Positions 22,097-33,354 of a DNA stretch of 64,000 nt are shown here, in pieces. The position numbers and the translations under genes were made by a program. Where the stretch lies: assembly GCF_963678635.1 (NCBI RefSeq), contig NC_087063.1, positions 47,736,684 through 47,800,683 on the forward strand, written 5' to 3'. Within the stretch, counting starts at the first letter, position 1; every line of letters begins with the position of its first letter. The notes under the pieces are model-generated. The model had not been told where the DNA came from. It made no database searches and saw only the letters and a list, made by a program, of their open reading frames with translations. The DNA comes from Symsagittifera roscoffensis (Eukaryota > Xenacoelomorpha > Acoela > Convolutidae).

Positions 22097-23791
22097 TATT
22101 TCATCAAGCACGAATTCTGATACTAACTCAGATATTTCAGTTTTATATTCTATCTCACAATTTAATAACTCTATTGTAGAGACCCCCGACGAATTTGCAG
22201 ACTCCAAACCATCTCCCTCTAATTATACCCAGACCAACTCCTCAGTTTTTTCAAAACCCCCTTTCAACCAATCCCATCTAATCATCCACTCCCATCCATT
22301 TCCACTCCTTCTTATGCTTCCCAAGTGACCCCAACCTATTCTCCACTTCCTTCCGACAGATCATATAATAATTTCCCGGATACCCCCCAAATTTCCCAGG
22401 AGCTCGATAAATTTATAACTTCACAACAACAATTAATACACGCCAACACCCTTACAATACATCAACTATCATCCACAATAACATCCTCAAATCCACCTAC
22501 TCCCACACCCTCCTCAGCTTACACTCCATCACTAGCACAATCATCCACATCTACCGAAACACCTACTAGCACTCACAGAGCTTATCGCACTTTTAAACGA
22601 AAATTTCCAAATCACCCGTTCCCAACCAAACCCGGAACAGCCCGCGAATATATTAATCACCCGCAACACACCAACACGAAAAATTTTCTTGAAATCACCT
22701 TACCCTCATTTCCGCAATAAACATTTAACACACCTAACAATACTAATGACACATACAATTTTGTAGATGAACATATTTTAATGCCAACACTTCATTGGAC
22801 AGCTTATTATAATTTTACTAACCCCCTTTGCCTACCACTAGCAAAAACTCATGACAGCATAGAAAAGAACAAAAACAAGTTATATAGACTCACCACAACA
22901 CTAACACCTCGACAATTTACTTACGTTGGATATAAAAAGTTACTAAAAACATTCACTGCACCCCGAGCTAACGAATTTGCAATAGAATATTACAATCATA
23001 ATATCATCCGCCCTAATCAAGACCAATTTTTAGATGAAGACCGCTTCGCAAACCCGCAATTGACAGAAAAATTTTTCATCAAAACATCATACGTATTCAC
23101 ACTTAATATTTTTGATAGAAAGAATGACCACATAATTTCAGAATCACTAGCTGATATTCAAGCATACGGGAGCTTCTATGATAAATTTCAGTTATTTTCA
23201 CTAACCTTTCACTTTATTTCACCACGGGAACGCGATTTGCACTGTTCCCACAATATTATGTTACGCACTAAACAAACCCACACATATACATACTATCGTT
23301 TTATACAAAATCATTTTGATTTGCCCACCCCATCAAGACAACCTCACCATCGTTTTCAGTTTCTTAGCTCAAAGTACACGTCACAATTTTTCCCTAATTT
23401 TACATATTGCATCAAAGATACTAACCTCCACGGCATCCTCCGCAACTATGACCCAGTTACCCAAATGTATATATTCTGTCCCATCACGAAGACCTTCAAT
23501 GCCGAAGAATCCAGACCCTTCCTTATCCCGCATGAATTTATCCAGCCTTTTGAAATACCCATATTAGAATTCATTCTCAACACTAAATATAATCATAAAA
23601 TATATAACCTCATTCAAAACACACCTTACGAGTTTGCAGTAGGCACCGAAGAACAAAACACCATTAAAGCACTTCAATTGCTCTGGCCACTGCTACAAAC
23701 TAAAAACATAATACTCATACTAGCCAAAATACTAACAACATCAGATATGATTCACGACATCTTCCCCCACGGCTTTTTCCCAGAAGATTAA
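21981..23791 (+). pseudogene. ORF4, unknown accessory protein overlapping env (copy A2)
   Basis: The ATG at 21981 corresponds exactly to ATG 1992 of A1 (both begin MSRQLGSLHRSNSHP). The N-terminal Ser/Thr/Pro-rich part is interrupted by a frameshift near 22250-22325 and a TAA at 22718-22720, where A1 has Tyr. The C-terminal domain (22781-23791) is uninterrupted for 336 residues and contains QFTYVGYKK, CIKDTNLHGILRNYDP and IFPHGFFP like A1. Differences from A1 fall mainly on third codon positions, and lesions are at different places in the two copies. I know no homologue. Expression may depend on splicing or on a -1/+1 event at the env overlap. It could be an accessory or regulatory protein. 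Confidence 0.7.
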
Positions 23792-23798
23792 GGTAAGT
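23792..23798 (+). promoter_or_regulatory. Consensus 5' splice site right after the ORF4 stop (A2)
   Basis: GTAAGT starts at 23793, two bases after the ORF4 stop TAA (23789-23791). The same placement occurs in A1 at 3792. A clear acceptor is less obvious in this copy than in A1. Confidence 0.4.
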
Positions 23799-25398
23799 AT
23801 AATTTGAAATACTCTTAACTAACAAATTTAAATTAGTACTAACCATTTTCTATCATTGTTTGATTTACATTTCTCGTCTTCACACCACGATCATCTACAA
23901 AACAGAAAAGAAAAATAAAAATACAAACTTGTTAAATTATCTTAAAATTCGTTAATTTCTTGCTCTAAATAATGTAGTAAAGTTCATACCAAATGTAGTA
24001 ATTTTATATATAAATTTTTTCCCCGTGAAGCAGTAAACTTAGCTACGATGAAAATTTATAATTTTAAATTCCGCCAAAACGCAGTAAAATTCAAACTCTA
24101 TGCAATAAATTGATAAAATGAGAAAACAATACTAACTTTTTCAATATTTTCATTCACTCGCACAAGAATTCTATCCAAACTCGCACAGCTCGCCCACGAA
24201 GAATTGTTCAAATAATGATTTTAAATTTCGAGCTTTCACTATCAACAACTCTAACACACGATAACAAGTTTCAAACTTTCCTTTAACCCGGTTGGAAAGG
24301 AATTATATACTAAACCAAACTAACCATCGCAGCTTACTAAACACCACAAATCATAAAATAACAGCATGACTAAGAAAAGAAAAGCAACGGTACCCAAACC
24401 GGATTAACCCAGTTTAAAACTGGATAATTTATTCTTTTGAAGACTATTATAAAGTCTCAGAAAGAAATAATAAAACACAAAAAATTCGCAAGACAAACCC
24501 ATACCAAAAACAATTTGATTTTTGAAAAAAGGACACAACCAAAGTAACATAAGAAATACCAACATAAACTCAACATAAAACGTTATCACATAACAGGACC
24601 TCTCAAAGAAATAGCATGAAATCATACTCCCACCCCTGGCCTAACCCACCAGAGAGGACGTCCTGAGCATGCTCTATAGCCGGCCTATCCCACCGCGCTA
24701 CATCCACGCTTTGTGACCATACTCCTATTTTTAATAGGACGTACTCAAGGGTGAGTAACTCTTCAAAATAACCGAACTAAAACCAAACGCTTTTGTGAAA
24801 ACGACTAACTAAAATCATGATTAAAAAAACGGAATTAAAATAAATTTATAAATAGTAAATCATACTTTGCAGTATATAGATCATACACAACAACAAAGAC
24901 GAACATCCAAAGACTAGATGATCCTATCACACTCGAACAAAAGAATGGCTAAACACAACGGACATGCCGTCCACAATCACAACTCAAAGGATTTAGAGTA
25001 CGACTTGACTTCGCAGAAAAGGACTTCATTGAACTAGAACAATGACCACCTCGATGTTCAAGTATACGTACAAATCCGAGTTACAAGGCATCCCTTCCAC
25101 ACAAGATCTTCACGCCATTCCCAGACGAGGTTGCACACAAAACAAGTTCTCTACATAATACAGAAAAACCTGTCATAGCAAACCATTTTGAAATCGGATT
25201 GATTTCATTGGGGATCACAGTCGTTGTCGAATGACGATGTAACAATTTCCTATCCATAATTCCAGCGTCCTGGAACGTTCTTCTCCAAGAGGAACCGGAC
25301 AAGAAAATGATGTTCGCCAAATACCAACGTTCATCATCCATCCTTCAAATTGCAGAGAAGAAAGATAGTTCTAAAAAACTCTGTAAACCGCGAATGGG
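23799..25398 (+). other. 3' untranslated region of copy A2
   Basis: It aligns with A1 3798-5328 and has no coding frame. The hairpins (CCAGTTT-A-AAACTGG near 24410) and a GC-richer block at 24635-24715 are conserved. Read on the minus strand, that block contains TAGCGCGGTGGG, close to a polymerase III A box, but no B box was found. The sequence before the LTR (GAATGGG) is a weak polypurine tract. Confidence 0.55.
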
Positions 25399-25808
25399 TG
25401 GAACCTGATCTAAACTACATTTTATTATTGGATAAATTGGATATTTTACCACTTGAAAATATTTAATATTAGCCAATCATAATCCATCTAACTAACAACC
25501 CACTTATTTGTAAGTGCTGAAATTACTTGTAATTTCAGCACCAGAGAGATTTGAATTTAACTTAGAAATTAGTTGCCTCTCCAAGAGAACTTCAGCAGTT
25601 GCAATAAGCCAGTATATTCTAGATCTATTGAGCCTAGCAGAGAGTAGTTAAATACCCTGAGACTAGTAGATATAAGAGTAAGATTAGGATCGGTATTAGA
25701 CTAAGAAGTTGCACGAATCTAACCGGCCGAAAATAAGATAGCGTGACGAGCAGACGATGTACCCTATCCGAAATTACTCTATGAGATAACCACATCGGTC
25801 CTAACTCA
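25399..25808 (+). repeat. 3' LTR of copy A2 (410 bp)
   Basis: TG...CA ends, about 97% identical by eye to the 5' LTR. It is followed by TTTT, matching the four bases before the 5' LTR. Confidence 0.95.
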
Positions 25809-25999
25809 TTTTGATTTTCCTCCGCTTTCACTTCGGGAGCACAAACGAAAAGCCCAAGATGTCGGTCGTAAAGAAAAGGAGTCGAATCATCGGGGAAGGG
25901 GGTATCTGCCCAATCCCCCTAAATCCACTCCTGTTTAGGACTTTTACGTCATAGAAGCAATCTAGTTTTTTTTGGTATTTTGGCGTTTATTTTAAACAT
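25809..25999. other. Host flank after copy A2
   Basis: A short, less AT-rich stretch with no recognised gene. It precedes the minisatellite. Confidence 0.4.
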
Positions 26000-27239
26000 T
26001 ATTTACACTCTGTGATATGATAAGTAAGTTATCAAATATAAGCAGCTCAAATAATTTTTACAAACATTTTAAAATAGTATTATTTACGCTCTGTGACATG
26101 ATAAGTATGTTATCAAATATAAACAGCTCAAATATTTTTTTTGCAAGCATTTAAAATAGTATTATTTGCACTCTGTGACATGATAAGTAACCCGGGTTGA
26201 CCTCCATACCCCGAAACTGCTTATCATACAATTCCATACAACAAAAATCATTATCATACAATCCCATACATCAAGTGTATGGAGAAAATGCTTTTCATAC
26301 AATTTTCATACATTTTCGAAAATCAATAGAAAAAAAATTAAACCATTTCTGCGGCTCTTTGAGAACAGTTGAACGGAATGGTGACAGAAAAAACATTTGA
26401 AATTTTTTTGAAAAAATGCTTACCATACAATTTCCATAAACGACCCAAAATTTTTCAGTAGTAATTTTGAAAACTTGCCCCAAAAATTTGTTTTTTTTTC
26501 AACCGCAAATCTAATTTTGCACGCAAAAAAAAACATTAAAAAAAATTTTGCATGCATAATTTTTGTGTGCATAACGTAGTCTTAGATACAATAATATTGG
26601 CTTTTTTTCTTTTCAAATAAATTTTTTTTCAAAAACACTGAAATTTCCTAATTATTTTGTATGGCGTGTTTTTTTATACCTTGATCAATGTCTGATAATT
26701 CAAAAATTCAAAAATTTAAAATAATCATGGAAAAATTTTGCCAAAAAATAAAAGTTTGTTACTTTTAACTTATAATTTGTGAAAGACAGCTCGAAGACAG
26801 TTCAGGCCGTTGTTCATGCATTGTAATTGCAAGACCGTCCAACCTTCGGTGCTTTGAGTAACCAAGGTCTTTGTCACTTGTGTTCGGTTGCAAACACAGC
26901 CGAAAATTTGTCAGAAAACAAATGTAGCAACATAAAACAATTTTTGGTTTATGGAGAAAACCCCTATCATACAATCTCTATTTATGGGAAAATGTTTATT
27001 ATAGAGATTTCATACAATTTTCTGTACGTATGGAATTGTATGAAAAGAAATTTGCCATTCATGAGAATTGTATGATAAGCATTTTTTGGTCAACCCGGGA
27101 AGTTATCAAATGTAAGCAGTTCAAATATTTTTTTTACAAACGTTTTAAAATAGTATTATTTACACTCTGTGACATGATAAGTAAGTTATCAAATATAAAC
27201 AGTTCAAATATATTTTTGCAAACATTTTAATGTAGTGTT
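26000..27239 (+). repeat. About 82-bp minisatellite, four units, third one split by a MITE
   Basis: Units with the core CTCTGTGACATGATAAGTA..GTTATCAAATATAA lie at about 26000-26080, 26081-26162, 26163-26190 continued at 27100-27156, and 27157-27239. The interruption is the inverted-repeat element at 26191-27099. Joining the two halves of unit 3 gives the normal unit, apart from two extra bases (AA). Confidence 0.85.
26191..27099. mobile_element. Non-autonomous inverted-repeat element (MITE-like, 909 bp)
   Basis: The ends are CCCGGGTTGACC and its reverse complement GGTCAACCCGGG, followed inward by looser inverted similarity (CTTATCATACAATT against AATTGTATGATAAG). A 2-base AA target duplication is possible. 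No transposase frame is present. Partial copies of the same family lie at 34593-34690 and 35118-35370. Confidence 0.8.
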
Positions 27240-28529
27240 CAAGAAATCAGTAGATCAAACAAATGTATGAATTAAAGATAGTAAGAATAAGACCAATGAA
27301 AACAGTTTGTGGTCCAAAATATTGTAGCATCTTCGCTCCAGCATAAAGAATTGCATCAATTGATTTCTCTTCTAAACAAACAACACTGTTCGTATATCAG
27401 GGCAAAGTCCTGAATGTTCCGACTGTCCCTTAATTCATATCGAATAGTTTTTGGGGAAAAATATTGAAAACCTGTAAGCTTTGGACAAAATCAAAGTGTA
27501 AAGTTTTGAGTCGTACGAAATTAATGGGACCAATTAGTTAGCCTCAATTCACTTTGGAACGATTTTGTTCACCACGGGATAATTCGCCACGAATAATTAA
27601 TTCGCGTTACGCTCTCAGCAATATGACTAAATTCTTCAAAGCGCGCATAATTTCTTCCAGAACATGGCCAATTTGGCAATTTTTAAACCTCAGAATTTTA
27701 CAAAAAATAATCGGTGGTAAAATATCTTTTACATTTGAACTCAGGAAGTTGATATCTTCAATGGGATATAAAAAGTTTTTGTTGAAAACTATTATTTCGA
27801 TCGGCGAAAACTGACTGAATAAAAAACCGAGCATAAATATTCCGTTTTTTTTGAAAATCGGAACAAAAAAACGACACCGAGCATAAATATTCCATTTTCT
27901 TTGAAAGTTGGAACAAAAAATATAAATATTTAATTGTTAACAAACTGTTAAAACTCTATTGTTAACAGTTTTTTAATGCCATTTTGCCCAAAAACAACGT
28001 ATATCACCCATCAAGCTGTTGATATCAAGTTTTCTGAAACTGGTAGTTTGAAGCCTTCTTGAATTTGGAGTATTCACGAGAGAAACATTTATTCTGAGAA
28101 AATGAGGCGCAAAAGTTATACCAAAATTGAGATCCATTTTTTTCCGCCTTTCCGCCTTCTTCGATTTTAGGAAATTCAACTCTGATTGTTATATTTTGAT
28201 TAGTTTTAACACACTGTTTTCAAAGAACAATTCAAATTGAAATTCTTTATTAGTTCAATTGCTTTGTCTAAATAGTGAGTAAAACAATTACGAACGAAAG
28301 AAATTGAAAAACCTTTTTATTGTTGACATTTTGGAAATAATGATGTTTTATACAGAAAAGGTTGTCAAAAATAAAACATGCATGGATTGGGGGACGGGGG
28401 TATACTTAACAAGGACCAAAGGGTTGAAGCTAACAAGAGCTCAGAATTGTTTTGTAGGAGTTATTATGATCTGGTAAAGACCAATGAGAGACTTGAGATG
28501 TGCCAATCATGGTTCCCAAGCTTATCACC
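27240..28529 (+). repeat. Dispersed unknown repeat, copy 1, in host non-coding DNA
   Basis: No gene is seen. Segments around 27390-27420, 27535-27780 and 28130-28412 recur in diverged form at 31980-32470 and 33900-34560 (some inverted). The shared end motif is a G-rich run followed by (A)TAGTTAACAAGATCC. A 52-base tandem duplication (ACCGAGCATAAATATTCC start) is at 27819-27921. Confidence 0.5.
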
Positions 28530-30675
28530 CCGTGTATTTAACCCTTTTTTTTCTTAACCCCCTCTCATATAACACCAAAGTTAGATAGCCCCACTACAAT
28601 TTAATCCCTTTTAAGACCAATTGTTAGAATCAAAGTGAAACTTCCTTGAAAGTGATTCTTAACCATATCGTCGGTAAACATCAAAGCTTTAAATGCGAAA
28701 AATTTTGCGAACCAAAATGAATTAACATGCACGCTGCTAAATACATTTTAGACTTAGACAGAAATGACCTTACCGATAGTTTTGACTTCGGTATGAACAT
28801 GAAAACGAATCCGACCGACATGATTCCAATTAGTTACCGAAACTGATTAATTTTTTGCAAAACTGAACTTGATCTTGAAACAATTCCTGCCAATAAAAGA
28901 TTAATTGGCTGAATTTAAATGAAAATGGAATGAGAACTGGTTGTGACCAAAAACTTGATCTTAGCGGACCATTTTAAATTGAAATACCAATCATTTTAAT
29001 GGATACTTATCTACTTTTTTGAACCATCCAGTGTTTTTTAATTTTTTTGAACTGTCGGCATGCAATGCAATGTCTAAAGCGTTTGCCAGCCCTAATTCTA
29101 ACCTAGCGTCCCATCCAAAAGAGCGACTGTTCCGGGATTAAAGTGCTAGAGACAAGTCAAATCAATGCGTTTGTTTACGTCTCCGGGAGGCTGCAAGGAG
29201 AAGTTTTCTCTCAAAAAAGTTGACAAACAAAGTGTTAAATTGAAAATAAATAAAAAGAACAAATATTTAACTCAAGTTCGCCGTTCTTTCTACGCAAGCA
29301 TGCATAATATTCTGCACTTTTTTTGTTGAGAACCCGGTACTTTGAGCACCCGGTACGTATGCATTTCCTATTTCTTCTTCGTTTTCAAAAGCCAGTGAGG
29401 GTAGCATTTTCAGTGCTAAAGCGACCTCGTGGTTTGTTTCATGATCTTTTTTCAATCCGAGCTCAACGATTTTTCTCATATAACTTTTTGAAAGATGAAA
29501 TAAGCATCCCGAAAGCTTGGACTCTGAAAAACTTTTCTGAAACGATGGAATAGCGGCCTGTTCAGAATCCATCAAATTTTTCTCAGGTCTACTATCAGGG
29601 GACAGAATTTTCAGGGCTTCTTTTTTTGTTTTATTTGGCAGGCGGTGGCTAATCCTGAAAGACAAACGTGTATATAATAAGTTGATAAAATATTTGTGAC
29701 TTTGAAAAATCCACCAGCCAACCAAAAGTTAGATTTTTCAAGCACAAGCAGCATTTCAGGATCGCCGAACAAAAAAATCCTCTTGTGATCATTTTGCACA
29801 CGGTCAAGTCTTTTAATTTTTTTGAAGAGTTCGGGTATTTCGATTCGTCTGGTTACTGGGGAGACTGGTAAGACTTCTTCTCGTTGCTTACGCGCTCGTT
29901 GTGCCGTGCGAACTAAATTTTCCTTGTTTAGTAGGGCTAGTTGAATGGAAATGTCGTCTGTTATTGGCTGAATTGTGGTTGCGATTGCGATGGTTGGGGT
30001 ATTGCTATCGCTCATGTCCTTGATGTTTTTCAAAACTAAACGAGCATCAGGTTTGCCGTGGAAGTATCGTGATTATATTCATCCCTCGTTTCAATAAAGT
30101 TTTCTCCATCCGTTTTTGTTGTTTTGCGGCTTTTTTGAGCTTGGTGTTTCGAGCAATTCCAATTTGTAGGTGTCTTGTTTTTGCGTTTAAGGTAATACTC
30201 GTGGCCTGATTCCACTAGCATTTATTTGTCTTTCGACGATAAAGTAAAATGGAAAGACGTTTCAAACATTATATCTAATAGAGTGGTATAACAATGGTTA
30301 AAGAAATAGGCAGTTAGATTCTTTTTATAAAACTCACAAACTTCTTTTGTTGCCTTCAATAGCACCATGTAAGTTTTCTCTGTTTTTTTTAAACGCGTGA
30401 ATGAGGGATTATTTCTTAATCTAATCAAAATGCTATTATTTTTGAGCGACAAATGATTGAAGTGAATTAAGAATGGCTTCTCTGGCCTCAATTAGTATAC
30501 CTAATTGCAATACTACTAGGTGTGTGAAAGAACTTAATAAAAGGAGTTAATTTGAAACAAATTATCGTCATTAAAAGGGGGTTAAGTTGTAGTGGGGTTA
30601 TCTTGTTACGGAGTTATAAAGTAGGGGGTGTAAACATAAGGGGTTATATATCGTGGGGTTAAAGAGTGGGACACC
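28530..30675 (-). mobile_element. Degenerate MULE-type DNA transposon
   Basis: Inverted, imperfect terminal repeats of roughly 80-100 bases lie at 28536-28615 and 30570-30669. Both read inward through TTTAACCC and then CCCCACTACAA(T/C)TTAA. Between them, on the minus strand, is a FLYWCH-MULE transposase pseudogene. The exact ends and target duplication could not be fixed. The right end is about 12 bases from the splice donor of a cbEGF exon, inside the intron. Confidence 0.65.
29267..30221 (-). pseudogene. FLYWCH zinc-finger / MULE transposase pseudogene
   Basis: Reading leftward, a FLYWCH domain comes first (30221-30040: GHEYYL, NWNC, ETRDEYNHD). One metal Cys is Ser (QKSRKT) and the first His of the final HNH is Tyr. 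The MULE transposase core follows (29990-29300) with NFWLAGGFFKV, where family members usually have Asp before the Gly, then IHVCLSGLA, LPNKTKK, LMDSEQAAIPSFQ and GCLFHLSKSYMRKI. The second catalytic Asp is kept. Frameshifts occur near 30030 and near 29650, and the C-terminus is missing. It lies inside inverted terminal repeats, so it is a dead element rather than a host gene. It has no role in the neighbouring EGF gene beyond occupying its intron. Confidence 0.85.
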
Positions 30676-30686
30676 GCTGAATATAC

Positions 30687-30818
30687 CCAAGCATTTTGAG
30701 AAGTCAGGCGATTCAGGACTGAAACCGGTCTTGCACAGACAGGAGAAAGATCCGACAGAGTTGAGACAGATCGCATTCCGTTGACAACTGTCCAAATTTG
30801 CATCACATTCGTTCAAAT
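30687..30818 (-). CDS. Host gene exon: calcium-binding EGF domain
   Basis: This 132-base exon codes for one complete cbEGF domain (NECDANLDSCQRNAICLNS, then GSFSCLCKTGF) with six Cys and the Asn and aromatic residues of the calcium consensus. The acceptor is TTTATTTAAG just before 30818 and the donor is GTATAT from 30686. Both boundaries are phase 1, so the exon is a symmetrical module as is usual in fibrillin- or Notch-like extracellular proteins. Splicing to the exon at 31192-31431 restores the usual C-L-D-L-N-E-C linker. The gene reads leftward. Further exons were not found in the window, and the next downstream intron contains a MULE. Which EGF-repeat protein this is cannot be told. Confidence 0.88.
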
Positions 30819-31191
30819 CTTAAATAAAAAACTTTTGTGGTCTCATTGATGCAGAAAGCTAGTTGGACAAACGCGAAAATTGATTGAAAACGAAAACCTA
30901 GATCATATTAAAAGTAATCTAAGATGGCGTCGCGACTATTAATTTTTTATTGAATTAAATATCTTGAGTTTAGGCTAAAAGCGGTATCAATTATCTAAGC
31001 TCTTCTAGAAGGCTTAAGGATTTGCAGCATCCAACAGAAAACAAGCGCGCAGTTTGCGGTTTGTTAATTCGGCCTTTGTTTGCGATTTGATTGTCCGAAC
31101 CCGAAATTGAAATGATAAATGAAATTCTCTGAGATCATGTTAACTCATACTTTTTAAAAACTAATAATTCTCTCATTTGAAAACTACCCAC

Positions 31192-31431
31192 CCAAACATT
31201 GAAACGAGTTCAGTGGGTCTACTTCAAACCCGTCCCGGCATTCACAGACGAAACTACCCGCAGTGTTCATACATATTTGGGCACATTGTCCGTTGTCGGA
31301 TAAGCACTCGTCTACATCCGAGAAGCAATCGGATCCCTGTCGACCCTCGACACAGATGCATTTCCGGGTGTGGTTTGAGTCACAATATCCATTAGATGGA
31401 CCGTTGCATTCAGAATCAAGTAAACATATTG
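31192..31431 (-). CDS. Host gene exon: EGF-like plus calcium-binding EGF domain
   Basis: This 240-base phase 1-1 exon codes for one plain EGF-like domain ([20 protein letters not shown]..) and one cbEGF domain starting [12 protein letters not shown] and continuing [16 protein letters not shown]. The acceptor is CATATTTCAG before 31431 and the donor is GTGGGT from 31191. The intron to the next exon is 373 bases (30819-31191). It is an extracellular, probably secreted or membrane-anchored protein module. No signal peptide or other domains are visible. The exon is intact and its codon use is richer in G and C than its surroundings, as expected for a functional host exon. Confidence 0.88.
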
Positions 31432-31514
31432 CTGAAATATGTTATGTAATTTCAGCAATTTCATGACCATCGATACTGGTATCTATATCTAGTATCTCTA
31501 GCTGGGTGGCCAGT

Positions 31515-31858
31515 CAATAAGCAGAATGGTCTAAGAGCAGAATGGGTCCAAGAGCAGAAAAACAGAAAATATCAATTTTCATAAGTTAATCGGTAAATTA
31601 ATTATCAGAAATGTTAATAATACCAGAGAAACGAACATTTTATGCATAATGTGCGTAATTTCATCAAGAATTAAAAAAAAAAATTATCTAAAAACTTAAG
31701 GAAATTTGTCAATTCATGCATAATTTGTCGTTTTCTTGATATTTTTGACGATTCTAATAATTGTTTTATCAATTAGCCCGTATAAACCCATATAAGTCAA
31801 TAATTTTTTGTTTTTCTGCTCTTGGACCCATTCTTCTTTTGGACCATTCTGCTTATTG
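31515..31858. mobile_element. MITE with about 49-bp terminal inverted repeats (344 bp)
   Basis: The left arm (31515-31564, starting CAATAAGCAGAATGGTC) and right arm (31810-31858) are near-perfect inverted repeats. The interior is AT-rich with no frame. No clear target duplication is seen. Confidence 0.8.
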
Positions 31859-32479
31859 CTCCGCCTCCCTATAGCTGCTTGTTTACCCGGCTTAGTCTTA
31901 GTAAATGAATGCGAACCTTGGGCCTGAGTTTTGGTGTAAAAATATCCATGGTGTGTACTGGACACTCACTTGTCAACAAAATTATCGAATATTATCGATC
32001 AAAATACAAAATACTTTACGCTTCATTTCATATATAGTCTTCCGAGGAATTCGTATAAGGGTGGATACCTGAATGTTCTTACTGCCCTGCCCTTTAATGT
32101 CCCAATAAGTGATTTTTTTTCGCCTCAGTTCCACAATCTTTGCCTCAGCTCAATTAGCAATGATTTATTTGCCCCCATTTTTATTGCGCATTATTTCTCC
32201 CAAAGTGGCCAAACTGGCCGTTTTCAAACTTGTATAACATTACTGAAAATAGTCGCAGCTAAAAGATTTTTTAAATGTTGAGCTCAGATTCAATATCTTT
32301 CAAATGATATAAAAAATTGGATCTTGTTAACTATTTCACCCCTTTATTCGATTTTCAGAAATTCAACTTTGGCAGCAACATTTTCAATAGCTTAAAACAA
32401 TTTTCATGAAATATAAATATTTAAAATTTTTTACGTGGGTTTTATATAAATAGCGAGTAATACAAATCCAAGTTTAGGC

Positions 32480-32695
32480 GTAAGTAATCGGTTATAACGG
32501 ATTATTATAATGATTTTTTGACAATTATAATTGGTTACAATTACCAAAATTAGGTGCTTAAAGGATTTATAATTGATTATAACCGTGATATTTTCCAAGA
32601 GATTATAATCTCTTATAATCGATTATGATTGATTATAGTTCTTACAAATAACCCTTAAAATTAATTATAATCGATTATAATCTCTTATTTTGCCA
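32480..32695. repeat. Cluster of TAATCGATTATAAT palindromes (left)
   Basis: Many imperfect copies of ATAATCGATTATAAT and TTATAATTG-like words lie side by side. Each is nearly its own reverse complement, so the strand can fold into many small hairpins. Confidence 0.7.
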
Positions 32696-32777
32696 CAGTT
32701 TTGTCAATTGGAAACTATATTCGAATTATATCTTTTGGGTCATTACTTTTGTGTCAATAAAAAAATCTCTAAAAAAG

Positions 32778-33010
32778 AGTTTGGCTCTTTTCCAGTTTCC
32801 CCTCCTTTCAAAATAACGAGTTTTATATTTGTTTTACGTGTTATTACGGCTAAATGCGTGATGTTACGCTGTAAAGTATGAAGAACAAATCTGTTCAGAA
32901 TTGTCGATTTGTTCACCACTCCAAATTTCATTGCCTTGTGACAACGTTAAATAGACTTTTCAAAATTGAATTTGAAAGGGGGGAAACTGGAAAAGAGCCA
33001 AGAGTTTTCT
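32778..33010. repeat. Inverted repeat (foldback)
   Basis: GGCTCTTTTCCAGTTTCCCC near 32782-32801 and its complement near 32983-33000 (GGGGAAACTGGAAAAGAGCC) form arms of about 40-45 bases around a spacer of about 145 bases. Confidence 0.75.
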
Positions 33011-33354
33011 TGAACACGTTGGTTCATCTGAACACAAAGTCTTACCACGAAACAAAAGTTTTACAGAGATCCTTTCATAAGAGTGGAAAGGTTTCCGCGG
33101 TAAATGAAAAATAAATCTTCCGAATCAAACATGAAACTAAATTATTTTGCTTATTTTTTAGTGTTTATAAAACTTAAAATATGCATCACAAAACAACTCT
33201 AATGGGGAAGAAATGAAAAAAAAAACGTATAAATTTGAATTAATTGGAAAACTTTAACGAAAAATTTTCTTTATTTTCATAGAAACCAACGTCTGCAAGA
33301 AGCATAAAATATAAGCAATTTAGATGCAACTTCGAAAACAAATGGACAAACAAA

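Larger units (their letters stand above)
6256..25808 (+). mobile_element. Family A giant env-bearing Ty3/Gypsy-type element, copy A2 (19.55 kb)
   Basis: Two 410-base direct LTRs with TG...CA ends bound the element. TTTT on both outer sides (6252-6255, 25809-25812) is a possible 4-base target-site duplication. The pol order is protease, RT, RNase H, integrase (HHCC, D-D35-E, GPY/F-like module), which is Ty3/Gypsy order. Unusual extras are a very long Gag, a short leader ORF, a duplicated integrase tail, two tiny membrane ORFs, a Ser/Thr/Pro-rich ORF, env and ORF4. About a dozen mismatches separate the two LTRs, so insertion is not very recent. All large ORFs carry stops or frameshifts, so this copy is not autonomous. 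Confidence 0.93.

Noticed and set aside
28540-28620. C-rich strand resembling telomere-type repeats (TTAACCCC)
   Set aside because: The words are irregular and form the inverted ends of the MULE element, with a matching arm at 30570-30669.
29267-30033. Possible two-exon host gene, because TTTGTCTTTCAG looks like an acceptor
   Set aside because: The reading continues across this point in MULE transposase homology, and the pseudogene is enclosed by inverted repeats; a frameshift explains the break better than an intron.
31177-31466. Plus-strand frames of 67 and 72 codons
   Set aside because: They are the antisense of the EGF exon on the minus strand.
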